Assembly: GCA_035926095.1 (NCBI GenBank)
Contig: JAVRQT010000012.1
Coordinates: 992,001-1,056,000 of the forward strand
DNA: 64,000 bases
From: Elasticomyces elasticus
Lineage: Eukaryota; Ascomycota; Dothideomycetes; Mycosphaerellales; Teratosphaeriaceae
Direction of reading: 5' to 3'
Under the pieces are notes generated by a model, which ran no database searches, was not told the origin of the DNA, and saw nothing but the letters and a program-made list of their open reading frames with translations. The position numbers were made by a program, and so were the translations under genes. This document shows positions 54,619-64,000 of this stretch, piece after piece. How positions within the stretch are numbered: position 1 is the first letter of the stretch; the number at the start of each line of letters is the position of its first letter.

Positions 54619-55498
54619 TGAGCGGTACCGACGTTTCGGCAAATCGAGGGCAGTGCTACAGCACCCCGAAGGCATAATACTAAGACATTTGAGCATATGG
54701 GCAGGCGTAGTAGCGTGTGTGGATCAGGAGCAAGCAGAGAGATTAGCTCAAAATTGAACAAAAGTAACTAGCTCAACATCATTCCAACCCCAAACTTAAC
54801 TTGCATCTTGAACAGCCTCGGAGCTGGAGGTATACGACCAGGGTGGGCGTGATGAACGGTGACGCCTCGGACCAAATATGGAGTTATGGAGATGTCATCA
54901 TGGCGGCCCTTCGAAATACTCCTCATCCATTTTCTATCTCTGTTATCGTGGTTTTGTTGCCATCTCCGTTCCGCCAAACACGGCATGAGGCTATGCCATC
55001 GATCTAAGCATGCGAAGAAACCGTTCCGTGGGACGGGAACTGGTCACAGGGATATCAGCATCTCCACACCGCCACATAGACCATAAGCCAATGCCCTTAG
55101 TCTGAGTATGTCGAACGGTGAAGCACTGCGAGCGGAGTCAAGGCTTCATACTGAGTCAACAGCTCGCGACATTCGCTGGGGAGTAGTCACGCTATACTGC
55201 TTACATCTCTTATGACCACGAAGCTGGTCGATAGGCTCGGCATGCTCTCGAACCTTTTCGGCATCACTCAGCATGAGAACAAAAACAAGCAACATCTTGC
55301 CCTCCTCGATATGGAAACTCGCTCGAAAGACGATGGCATTGCAGTATCATGCTCAGATGACAAGTCTCGGCACTTGCCAATTCACACCTTGCCAAATGCC
55401 ATTATTTTACGTCCCTGCACTGCTCCTCCCGTGGCTTCGTATCAAGTGAGTACCAAGTGACTTCCTGGGTATGTCCACACCTTGAAAGCGTTCGTTTC
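54619..55498. other. Convergent intergenic region
   Basis: About 0.9 kb between metalloprotease 2 and the F-box-like gene. No supported feature. Confidence 0.45.
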
Positions 55499-56224
55499 TC
55501 ACACGCTCCATTTCATGCATGTCCCCGGCGATATGAAGTCAGTCTTGTCCACCAAGCCATGCTTCGTGACGAACGAGTCATAGACCTCGTGGGAGATGTT
55601 CGCCGAGTTCCAGTCCACCGCAGAATACCGATCGTCCCTCGTGGGAGAATGCTGCGAATTGGTGAGCACAGCACCAGGTGTGCAGTTCAACTTATCCAAG
55701 GCCTTAATGATGGGATCCGCGATGCCGGGCGATGCCGCCAGAGTCCAGAACTTCACGCAAAGGTTCGAGAGTTGCACAGGCTCGGAAGAACTCAATGCAT
55801 TGATACAGTCTCTTACGAGACTAAGTTCCACGTCCACAGAGATATCAATCATGATCCAGATGTTGATACTATCCAGCGTCTTGATTCGCTCCAGGAGTCC
55901 CCAGTCACGCCGCATGCTGCCAAACTGAAAGTCTGCATCGCTCCACTGACGACGAGCATTCATGCTGAGCGCGAAGTGTGTCCCCTGAAGCATCGGCGAG
56001 GCTACTTCATTGTGCAGAAAGCGGCACGTCTTTGGGAGTGCGGCGTAGTGTGTCGGTCCATGGGACCATCTGTCTCGGGTGCGCAGGTGCCATTCTGCGC
56101 GGACCACGCGATTGATATCGACTTCAAGGTCAAGCCCATATTCGCCGTCGTAGATGAAGTCGTAGATGCACAACCTCAGCTCTTTGGGCAGCTCAAGGAG
56201 ATAGCATCTTGGTGTTGCTGCCAT
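55499..56224 (-). CDS. F-box-like hypothetical protein
   Basis: One exon, 241 residues. The start MAATPRCYLLELPKELRLCIYDFIY has the fungal LPxELRxxIY F-box-like opening common in large Dothideomycete families. It is followed by LPKTCRFLHNEVASPMLQGTHFALS, the usual next block. The rest is family-typical but without named motifs. The plus strand has an overlapping open frame (55457-56263) without such features. A role as an SCF adaptor is only inferred from the opening motif. Confidence 0.7.
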   Translation of the reverse strand: MAATPRCYLLELPKELRLCIYDFIYDGEYGLDLEVDINRVVRAEWHLRTRDRWSHGPTHYAALPKTCRFLHNEVASPMLQGTHFALSMNARRQWSDADFQFGSMRRDWGLLERIKTLDSINIWIMIDISVDVELSLVRDCINALSSSEPVQLSNLCVKFWTLAASPGIADPIIKALDKLNCTPGAVLTNSQHSPTRDDRYSAVDWNSANISHEVYDSFVTKHGLVDKTDFISPGTCMKWSV

Positions 56225-56870
56225 GTCGGTTTTTCGCTCTTCGATTGTCTATTGAGAGGGTGAGTTTTTGCGTGTTGCTGATGTTGAGTGAGTGTGACGC
56301 TCCTGTCGTGCAGTGACGGCTGACACGGAGTGACGAGTCGTCAGCAGTGTGCTGGAGGACTTAGGATGATTGGGTGGGGTGCTCGTCGTTAGTACTCACT
56401 GGCGGCTAAAAGCTGCGCCCGCCACCGCGCAAGAAACTCAGTGGCACCCGGTATTGAGGAGAGTACTACAGCTTATGCACCCAGGCAAGGCGTATTGTTT
56501 GCCCACGATCCCGTCTCTAGATGCTGTGCTCTGTGTGCATGTGGCCACGGTGAATACTGGCGATTATGAGCGCTGAAGGCTTTTAGTCGCCCTCGCAGCA
56601 GCAGTGCCTTTTGCGGTACATGTACAGCCGAAAGAATGATCGAGACGTGCTTGTAGGGAGTGACCAGCGCTGAAGGGACGAAGGATGGAAGTCCAAGTAA
56701 GACATCACGAACTCCGTACCTGCATTAGCGTGAGCTTGGGCCCCCCTTGACTACCTTCCTCTTCAGGCTGCGCGTCGTGTTTGCTACTCCAAGGCAAGAG
56801 CTCATGAGAGTGACTGTCACCTCAGACTAGAAACGGTCGAACGAAGTCCGTATACGACTACACTCTTCGC
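56225..56870. other. Intergenic
   Basis: Divergent spacer (646 bp) between the F-box-like gene and the S9C peptidase. No further gene seen. Confidence 0.45.
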
Positions 56871-59309
56871 AATGGTCCAACGAGCCGTGGTAAGTAGTTT
56901 TCAAGCCGAAAGTACGACTCCACATTGACAACGAGTAGAAGTTCACGCCAGAGGTTCTACTATCCGCACCACGGCGCTCCGCAGGTGTACCTAATCCATC
57001 TGGTAGTCGTATCTTGTACACGGAGTCTACGTACAGCTTCAGCACCCACAAGAAGACCGTTGAGCTGCGGTTGCTCGACGTCAAGTCGAAAGACTCCCAC
57101 CTGTTGGCCACAGACGACGATGTTTCGGATTTCAACTGGCTTGACGATGAGAACTTCGTGTGTTTGCAATCCGAGAAAGACGGCACGACTAGTCTGTATG
57201 CTGCCGACGTGAGTAAGGTGCCAGGATCCACGGCCACCCACTACGTTGTTGGCAAAATAGATGCTATTGCAAACAATCTCAAGATCTGCAAGCTGGATGA
57301 GGACGGGAGCAAGTTTGCATTGGTATTGAATGCACCGGCTCTGCCCGATGGCAGTCTTTATACCCCCAAAGAAGCAACTAAAAAGACCCATTCGACCGGC
57401 CGTCTGTACTCCAAGCTATATGTCCGGCATTGGGACCACTACGAGGGCAAGATTAAGAACGCTCTTTGGGTTGGCGAGATACAACGGGCAGATGACGATC
57501 TGTATGAGCTTTCTGAGCTCACTAACGCACTCAAAGGTACTGGTCTGGAGTGCACCATCGCTCCTTTTGGCGGGACAGACAATTTCGACATCAGACGCAA
57601 CGGCCTGATCTTCGTAGCGAAGGATCCGAAACTCAATGTTGCTCTCAATACCAAGTGCAATGTGTATCTGCTGCATGTAGACTCCTGGACGCACAGTACA
57701 AACCACAGACTTGAGGAGATACCAATCGCTGGCTTCCAGGGAGCTGCTACGTGTCCCGTTTTTGACAGCTCGGGTACACGTGCTGCATTCTTGATGATGG
57801 AGGCTGCAGGGTACGAGGCAGACCAGAATGCCATATTCATGATAACCGACGTCAGCACGCAGGCGGACCGGCCGAGCTCTCAGCCCACATGCATTACACG
57901 AGATGCCGCGAAGCAAGATGACGATTTCTGGAGTCGGAGTCCCGGATCGATCTGCTTCTCAAGCGATGGTGCTTCGTTGTTAGCGGTGGCAGAGGACCGT
58001 GGTACCGCTAAGCTGTACGAATTCCCCATCGACTACAAAGATAAGACACCTCCAGTCGCTTTGACGCAACACGGCTACGTCAGCGACGTGCGAGCGTTGA
58101 GCGGTGATCTGGTCTTCGTTACCGGCAGCTCACTAGTCGACAACTCGTACTATGGGATTCTAAGCCACAAGAATAGCAGTGCGGAGTCATCCCCTGATTT
58201 CGAATGGATGCACTCGCTCACGGCATCTGGTGGCAAGTTCGGCTTGTGTCCCAACCAGATCTCCAGCATATGGACGCCTGCCAGCAACACGGAAGTGACG
58301 AAGGAGGTGCATTCAATCGTCACCCGACCTAGCAACTTCGACAAATCGAAGAAGTATCCTGTCGCTTACTTCATACATGGTGGGCCGCAGGGAAGCTGGG
58401 CTGATAGCTGGTCGACGAGATGGAATCCGGCGGTGTTCGCCGAGCAGGGCTATATCGTTGTAGCGCCGAACCCGACTGGCAGCACAGGCTATGGCCAGGC
58501 CTTCACCGATGCTATACGTGATAACTGGGGAGGTGATCCGTATCAGGACATCGTCAACTGCTTCGAGTGGGTAGGCAAGAACATGCCAGAGGCTGACAAC
58601 GATAGAGCTGTGGCGCTTGGAGCTAGCTATGGTGGATATATGGTTAGTCGATCTGAGTCTAGAGATAAAGCAACCGGCTGACTGCATCAGATGAACTGGA
58701 TTCAAGGTCACGACCTAGGCCGAAAGTTCAAGGCGTTGGTCTGCCATGATGGCATCCTCACATTTGCCGGAAGTATGCTTGCGACCGACGAGCTGTACTT
58801 TCCATTCCACGATCTGGGCGGGACCCCCTGGTATGATCCAGGCTTCGTAGCTTCGAGCCGTGAAGCCAAACACAACTTCGGCTCTTCGACCTTGTCTGAC
58901 TGGAAGAAATGGGACCCGAGTGAGCATCTTGATCAGTGGGCAACGCCGCAGCTTGTCATTCACAGCGAGAAAGACTATCGTCTTCCTATCTCAGAGGGTA
59001 TAGCGCCGTTCAATGTGCTACAGGCGAGAGGCGTCGAGAGCCAGTTCCTTACATTCCCGGATGAGAGTGAGTAAATTGCTCGCTTTCAGACAAGTTATAG
59101 CAGGCTAACATATACGCAAAGACCATTGGGTCCTCAAGCCCGAGAACAGTCTAGTATGGCACAAGGTAGTCCTCAATTGGGTGAACAAGCACGTCGGCCT
59201 CCCTCCGTACACCACCGAACATCCAGACAGCGACGAGTTCTGGGGAGGAGCCAGAGACAGCAAAACAGAGCTTGCGGACATGCCGATACAAGGAAAGCCA
59301 GAGACCTAG
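56871..59309 (+). CDS. S9C prolyl-oligopeptidase family (dipeptidyl-peptidase V-like)
   Basis: Exons 56871-56888, 56939-58642, 58691-59066 and 59122-59309 give 761 residues. An N-terminal beta-propeller (repeats such as TYSFSTHKKTVELRLLDVKS) precedes an alpha/beta hydrolase domain. The triad is Ser569 (GASYGGYM), Asp669 (HSEKDYRLP) and His701 (NHWV), each rebuilt by the splices. HGGPQGSWADSW supplies the oxyanion region. DPP V enzymes are usually secreted, but this start (MVQRAVKFTPEVLLSAPRRS) has no signal peptide, so a cytosolic enzyme is more likely. The first exon is only 18 nt. It releases dipeptides or acylated residues by family. Confidence 0.88.
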
Positions 59310-59974
59310 CTTGCATTCTGGTATTTGACAGCCTACGACGACTTCGTGCAAGAACTGGCGGATGGCCTTGAACCTGGTTAAAGTTGAGTTCTGCTGGTCA
59401 CAGGCTGTGGGAAGTGAGGCTAAGGAGCTGATGGCAACATCGGAATTGTCTTGCGGCTCCTTTGAGAAGGCTGTCTTTCCGCCGGCGAGCCAACTTACTT
59501 GCTTTGTTTTATAGCTTTTCTCTTTAGCTTGGGCAAGTCCGTTGTGCTGCCAAAAGCGCTTCTGGTCTTGTTGAGCGATTGATCGTGCTGCAAACACTTG
59601 TGAGATGCGGATAGTCGTGCCTTTTCAGCCTAAGATCGCGTTGCACGCATGGATCGAAAGCAGCATCAGACCCGCGAAGATCGGGAGCTAGTACATACTT
59701 TAGCAAGCATACTTGCATACCTCACAGTCGTTGCGAACAGTTCGCATACCCTCTTCGGACGGCTTTTGGCTACAGACAAAACGACGCAGAGGGTTTGATG
59801 CAATGAGAATTTGTGTTGCAGAAATGCTACATTCGTGTGACAAGATGCTATCTTATGTATACATTCGTGTCCCTACATGCTATCGTTCGCATGTACGAAT
59901 TGCGCCAAGCCCTAACATAAGGCAGCCACTCCAGACACCAGCTCCATACTCCTCAACAACCGAGCACCGTCCGT
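59310..59974. other. Convergent intergenic region
   Basis: Between the S9C peptidase and AMS1, tail to tail. No supported feature. Confidence 0.45.
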
Positions 59975-62900
59975 CTAAGCAAGCAACAACTTGTAGCCCG
60001 CCACCTCAAACGCCCTCAACTCCACCTCCATGCCATCGCTGCTAACCTCCACTTCTTCGATCACATCCTCAAGCAAATTGCACTTCCAGGCCTTCTTGAC
60101 CTCCACTGGACCAAACAGCACGGTACCTCTCGCCATTCCTCCTAGCGAGTCGTAGAGCCTAACAATGACATGCCTTCCCTTCTTCGCAGGCATATCGCCA
60201 TTACTAGCATCCTCGTCATCCTCGCCACGCTTGACAGTATCAACAACCAAACCCTTCCCGCTATCTTCAGAAAGCTTGAAAGCACCCATCAAACTCTTCA
60301 CCATTTCCGGCTCAGCATGCTTATGCGTCCTCTTCTCAACATTGAATTCCATCCCGGCCCTCACGGTCCTCTCATCAAGAGCACCAGCGTGCGGCAGAAT
60401 AGCCCACTTCATCTGGTGGTGACCCATATCCGCATGCGCATCTGGTGCCTTCGGGGCTCGAAGCAAGCTCAATCGCATCACATTGCCAGCCGTTGCGAAA
60501 CCGTACTTGCTGTCGTTGAGAATACTCAAACCATATCCGTGTTCGGACAGATCCGCCCACTTATGACAGCAGACTTCAAATTTCGCCATATCCCAAGTCG
60601 TGTTGTAGTGCGTTGGTCGTCGAATGATACCAAATTGCGTCTCGTAGCTCGCTTCGGTATTCGTGATCGTAGTCGGGAACTCAACCTTCAAGAACTTCAT
60701 AGTCTCATGCCACTCCACCTCAGCATGGACCTCGATCTGCGAGACTCCCTCGCCAGCACTCGAAGCATTGAGCAAAATCGTAGTCTTGACCCAACTCTTC
60801 TCTGAGATAACAGTCTTCGTCTCGACAGCCACTCTCTCCGCACCATCACTGACGATCCTCATACTCCCACTCTCAGCCTTCAACTCCCTCCTCGACCTCA
60901 AGTGGAACACTTCCACATCCCACGCCTGCCAGTACAACGGCTTGTCGTCGAAGATGACCAACTGATTCGCTTTTTGACCCTTCGGCACAACCTCCCTCTT
61001 AGCCTTCTTATCAAACAACCTCGTAATAACCCCGTCTTTGACCTCAACCTCAAAATCTCCGTTCTCAAGCACACAAACATCCTCAGATATTTGCCGTATC
61101 CTCGCAGTATCCCTGGCTGACACAAACGCCGTAGTAACAGCTGGCTGACGAGTCCACCCCAGCGTCTGCAACAACACATCCTCGCCCTCACCATTACCCT
61201 GAGCAATCATCTTAGCCTTCTCATCCTCGAACCCCAATGCCGCAACCACACCATCCATGAGTTTCGCCCCAGTCTTGAACACCTTAGCATAAAGCTCATC
61301 GGAATCTCGATAACACATCTCAATCGCTGATCCAGGCAAGCAATCATGGAATTGACACAACAGCACAGCCTCCCACATAAAATCTAGGTCCTTCTTTGGG
61401 TACTTGTATCCTCCGCCGCCCATCGTGTTTTCCTTCTGAATCGTGGCAAGCGTAGCAAGATACTCGATCTCATGAAGCAAGATCTCGGCTTTCCGGTTGT
61501 TGCGCTTGTTGTTCGCTTGCGTCGTATACGTGCCGCGATGAAGCTCGAAGTACAGTTCACCGTACCACGTCACAAGATCTGTCTCGCCTTCCGCGCTTCG
61601 CTTCTCCAACCGGTCGAAGAAGTCCTCCGTGCTCTCCGCTACCTTGACCTTCGGTAACAGACCCACTTCGTTGGCAATCCCTCTGCACCTCCTCAATTTC
61701 TCAAGCATGCCGAACGTAGGCCCACCTCCACCATCACCCTTTCCGAAAGGCAGGAGTGATGTAGAATCCTGGTCCATTGACTTATGCTGGCTCACACTTC
61801 TGCTTACATCCCCGAAATGCGCTTCCGCAGTATAAGTCTCGCAAGGAGCCATGTGGCAGATAACCTGACTACCATCCAAACTCACCCAATTGAACGTCGT
61901 ATGCGGGAAATTATTAATGTTGTTCCAACTCAGCTTCTGCGTGAAGAACCTGTTCATGCCCGCCAACCGACATAATTGCGGAAGTTGCGTAGAATAGCCG
62001 AACGTATCCGGGAGCCAGAAAGTCTTACACCGCTCGCCGAATCTGCTCTCGAAGAACCGCTGGCCGTAGAGGAACTGTCGGACCAGCGACTCGCCAGAAG
62101 GCATGTTGGTATCGTGTTCCACCCAGCTGCCACCTATTGTCTGGAAGTTGCCCTTCTTGACGTGAGACTTCACGCGGTCCCAGGCGTCGGGATAGAGTTG
62201 CTGAAGCCATTTGAACTGTTGAGCTTGAGAAGCGACGAAGCGATGCTCCGGGTAGCGGTCAAGAAGATCACACTGTGAAGACCACGAGCGAGCGATCTTG
62301 CGTTGGGTCTCGGCCCAAGGCCAAAGCCAGCAGGTGTCGATGTGGCAGTTTCCGATTGCGTTCACGATCGCATGCTCGGTGTTCTTCTCGTATACTTTAT
62401 CCGAGTCAACGTCCGAACTAAGGTATTTCTTGGCTATCTCGCGGCAATCCTGGATGCAAGATCTGGAACCCTCGCCAGCAATGAAACAGTCCATGATCTC
62501 GTTGCAGATCTGCAAGGCTTGGTGTTCTTGCCAACTATCCTCTGGAAACTCCCTCGCTGCATCGCCTAGGATCCAGAAATCGTAGTACAGAGCCCTGGCA
62601 TCCAGATTCACAGATACGAGATCCGCTTGATCGAGCCGAAAGTATCGATTCGGGTCAGGCGGTTGGATGGTATCGCCGCCTTGGGGGTTGCCGAACATGC
62701 CGTTGCATGCCATCTCAATATAGATCACATGGTCTTTATCGTAGTCCCGAAACTCCAGCGGGACGACCCACTCCACGCGTTCCCCACCACCAGTCAGACC
62801 CTGCAATGGCTTGCCGTCCTCCGTCCAGACCATACCCTCATTATTGGCATCCCAGTGCAGTTCCACGCAAGGCTTGTACGTCCACTCATATGGCAACGAG

Positions 62901-63238
62901 AAGGTGACGCGAAACCAGTGCGTGCTCCAGCTTGGACCGAACCAATCGCCCTTCTTCGCTTTGACGTATTCGTTCTTCTTGCTCGTTGCGTCCTTGAACG
63001 TCGGACGAGTAAGGTCTGGGGCATGCCATACTTCTAGTTTGATGTTTTTGTCGGAGTCTAGGCGACCGTCGTAGAGTTTGGCGAGGAGCGATTGTTGTTT
63101 GTATTGGCCACCGTTCGTGAATTGGCTTAGGCGATCGCGGTAGATGTGGTGGATCTGCTTGCCCACGGGGCGTGGGGCATGGATGGGGTAAGTGGAGGAG
63201 GAAGTGGGAGCGAGGGCGCGGTTCGTGTCGCCGCCCAT
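59975..63238 (-). CDS. AMS1: Alpha-mannosidase, GH38 (vacuolar AMS1 type)
   Basis: One exon, 1087 residues, the normal length for Ams1. Retaining GH38 enzyme that trims alpha-mannose from free oligosaccharides. Zinc ligands His299 and Asp301 sit in NCHIDTCWLWPWAET. The nucleophile Asp411 is in FWLPDTFGYS. Further GH38 landmarks are GGSWVEHDTNMPSGESLVRQ, VTWYGELYFELHRGTYT and CQFHDCLPGSAIE (zinc His). No signal peptide, as expected for a protein taken to the vacuole by the Cvt/autophagy route. The start MGGDTNRALAPTSSSTYPIH fits the family. Confidence 0.95.
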   Translation of the reverse strand: MGGDTNRALAPTSSSTYPIHAPRPVGKQIHHIYRDRLSQFTNGGQYKQQSLLAKLYDGRLDSDKNIKLEVWHAPDLTRPTFKDATSKKNEYVKAKKGDWFGPSWSTHWFRVTFSLPYEWTYKPCVELHWDANNEGMVWTEDGKPLQGLTGGGERVEWVVPLEFRDYDKDHVIYIEMACNGMFGNPQGGDTIQPPDPNRYFRLDQADLVSVNLDARALYYDFWILGDAAREFPEDSWQEHQALQICNEIMDCFIAGEGSRSCIQDCREIAKKYLSSDVDSDKVYEKNTEHAIVNAIGNCHIDTCWLWPWAETQRKIARSWSSQCDLLDRYPEHRFVASQAQQFKWLQQLYPDAWDRVKSHVKKGNFQTIGGSWVEHDTNMPSGESLVRQFLYGQRFFESRFGERCKTFWLPDTFGYSTQLPQLCRLAGMNRFFTQKLSWNNINNFPHTTFNWVSLDGSQVICHMAPCETYTAEAHFGDVSRSVSQHKSMDQDSTSLLPFGKGDGGGGPTFGMLEKLRRCRGIANEVGLLPKVKVAESTEDFFDRLEKRSAEGETDLVTWYGELYFELHRGTYTTQANNKRNNRKAEILLHEIEYLATLATIQKENTMGGGGYKYPKKDLDFMWEAVLLCQFHDCLPGSAIEMCYRDSDELYAKVFKTGAKLMDGVVAALGFEDEKAKMIAQGNGEGEDVLLQTLGWTRQPAVTTAFVSARDTARIRQISEDVCVLENGDFEVEVKDGVITRLFDKKAKREVVPKGQKANQLVIFDDKPLYWQAWDVEVFHLRSRRELKAESGSMRIVSDGAERVAVETKTVISEKSWVKTTILLNASSAGEGVSQIEVHAEVEWHETMKFLKVEFPTTITNTEASYETQFGIIRRPTHYNTTWDMAKFEVCCHKWADLSEHGYGLSILNDSKYGFATAGNVMRLSLLRAPKAPDAHADMGHHQMKWAILPHAGALDERTVRAGMEFNVEKRTHKHAEPEMVKSLMGAFKLSEDSGKGLVVDTVKRGEDDEDASNGDMPAKKGRHVIVRLYDSLGGMARGTVLFGPVEVKKAWKCNLLEDVIEEVEVSSDGMEVELRAFEVAGYKLLLA

Positions 63239-63696
63239 GATTGCGGTTTATTGTTGGGAGCTTGGATGAGAGCTGCGAGTGTGTGTGTGTGTGTATGTGT
63301 ACTCGAGGTCAGCATGGCAACTGCCTACAGCTCCGAGGACCTTTCCCCACACTTCGTCATGCACGAGGCCCGAAAGAGAATAGCGCCGAGTTGAGTGAAC
63401 GACGATCAGACTTCACGAAAATTATTATGGCATCTTCAGCAATCTGTACACGCTTTGGTCTACTCATTTGTAACCATCTAGGGTCTATCAAATCTGCTTT
63501 TATTATGCTAGCCATGGACGCGCAATGCAGCAGACCTCCCTGTCTCCAAGGACCGCTCTCCGGCAGGAACACACCATCGACGCCAGATGCCACGCGATGT
63601 CGATATGCTCAACGGCTAAAGCATCGTGAAGCACCTCTGGCCACCTGTCCTCGTCTCTGCCGACAAACCATCATCCATATCGAGTCCTCGAACCAT
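63239..63696. other. AMS1 promoter region with a GT microsatellite
   Basis: Spacer upstream of AMS1. A (GT)n tract at 63279-63300 lies about 40 nt before the start codon, within the likely leader. Nothing else seen. Confidence 0.5.
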
Positions 63697-64000
63697 CTAC
63701 GCTGACCCGGTAACCTGCGCGGCCAGCTGGTCCACCCTCACTATCCACTTCCGATTGTCCTCAAGCTGCTCACTGTACCTGTCGACTCTGCCGAGCCACA
63801 AAAGAGATACGCCAGGCACACTGTGCGTAACTGAGGTCCGGTACGCCATATTCGCGATCCACATACGCTTTTCCACGTTCCTTTCTCGTCCGATTAGCAC
63901 GACCCGAGCCTCCTGCAGATGCTGTCGGTACAGCCCAATAGCGTTGTCGCGGATCATCTTTGAGATGCGCATAAGAGATGGCAAGATAATATGGCCTCTG
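63697..64000 (-). CDS. Partial gene at the right edge, unknown
   Basis: The frame ends at 63697 and is open to the window edge (about 100 residues), so this is a 3' portion. Visible sequence: RISKMIRDNAIGLYRQHLQE, RNVEKRMWIANMAYR, then YSEQLEDNRKWIVRVDQL. It is helical and charged, with no motif I recognise. It may be a final exon or part of a larger protein. Confidence 0.4.
   Translation of the reverse strand, partial: RGHIILPSLMRISKMIRDNAIGLYRQHLQEARVVLIGRERNVEKRMWIANMAYRTSVTHSVPGVSLLWLGRVDRYSEQLEDNRKWIVRVDQLAAQVTGSA

Noticed and set aside
55457..56263. Plus-strand open frame of 268 codons opposite the F-box-like gene
   Set aside because: It lacks any motif, while the minus strand starts with LPKELRLCIY and has family-typical sequence.
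1..64000. CRISPR arrays, insertion sequences, rRNA or clear tRNA genes
   Set aside because: None recognised on either strand. The window is eukaryotic, and no transposase or reverse-transcriptase frame was seen.

Overview
The window is nuclear DNA of a filamentous ascomycete. Genes are densely packed on both strands and interrupted by short (about 45-100 nt) GT...AG introns with CTNAY branch sites and CAG/TAG acceptors. The content is typically fungal: a Zn2Cys6 regulator, a HET-domain protein, F-box-type proteins, a GH45/CBM1 secreted enzyme, a TRI12-like transporter, LCL3 and AIM6. The style of the F-box-like and small membrane proteins suggests a Dothideomycete, possibly Mycosphaerellales; this is inference from gene content, not a placement. 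Spliced models were built by hand. For every gene given as intact, the exon lengths sum to a whole number of codons.

Layout. 0-10 kb: a WD40 protein, two decayed genes (VOC-type and F-box-type), a ten-exon ribosome-associated Hsp70 (SSB type), and an eight-exon sugar transporter. 11-16 kb: a divergent pair, ethanolamine/choline phosphotransferase and the GARP tethering subunit VPS53. 16-28 kb: a locally expanded family of small single-pass membrane proteins. Two members lie on the minus strand (16 and 18 kb) and three on the plus strand (24.7, 25.5 and 27.4 kb). They flank a divergent pair of CCCH zinc-finger genes (YTH1 and a CCCH/Smr protein). 28-34 kb: AIM6, a 97-residue orphan, a degenerate tandem repeat, a two-domain APH kinase whose second domain has lost its metal-binding Asp, and LCL3. 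34-39 kb: topoisomerase I divergent from mitochondrial ATP synthase gamma. 39-48 kb: Zn2Cys6 factor, CBM1-GH45 enzyme, TRI12-like MFS exporter, HET protein. 48-52 kb: mitochondrial MidA/NDUFAF7-type methyltransferase divergent from a membrane-anchored cysteine synthase. 52-55 kb: two divergently transcribed secreted astacin-like metalloproteases. 55-64 kb: F-box-like protein, cytosolic S9C peptidase, AMS1 alpha-mannosidase, and a gene running off the right edge.

The most unusual feature is the small membrane-protein family. Members have a short Ser/Thr-rich N-terminus with N-glycosylation sequons, an [IG]D.S[DN] motif just before one hydrophobic segment ending in YGR.Q, and a variable tail. 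At least four copies end in a separate 55-nt exon that enters in the same phase and encodes a related 18-residue C-terminus. One copy is clearly decaying and one appears frameshifted, so the family looks to be turning over locally. No function can be assigned.

Housekeeping genes are often arranged head to head over short shared promoters (EPT1/VPS53, YTH1/CCCH-Smr, TOP1/ATP3, MidA/cysteine synthase). Accessory genes (proteases, GH45, HET, APH, small membrane proteins) sit in looser intergenic DNA.
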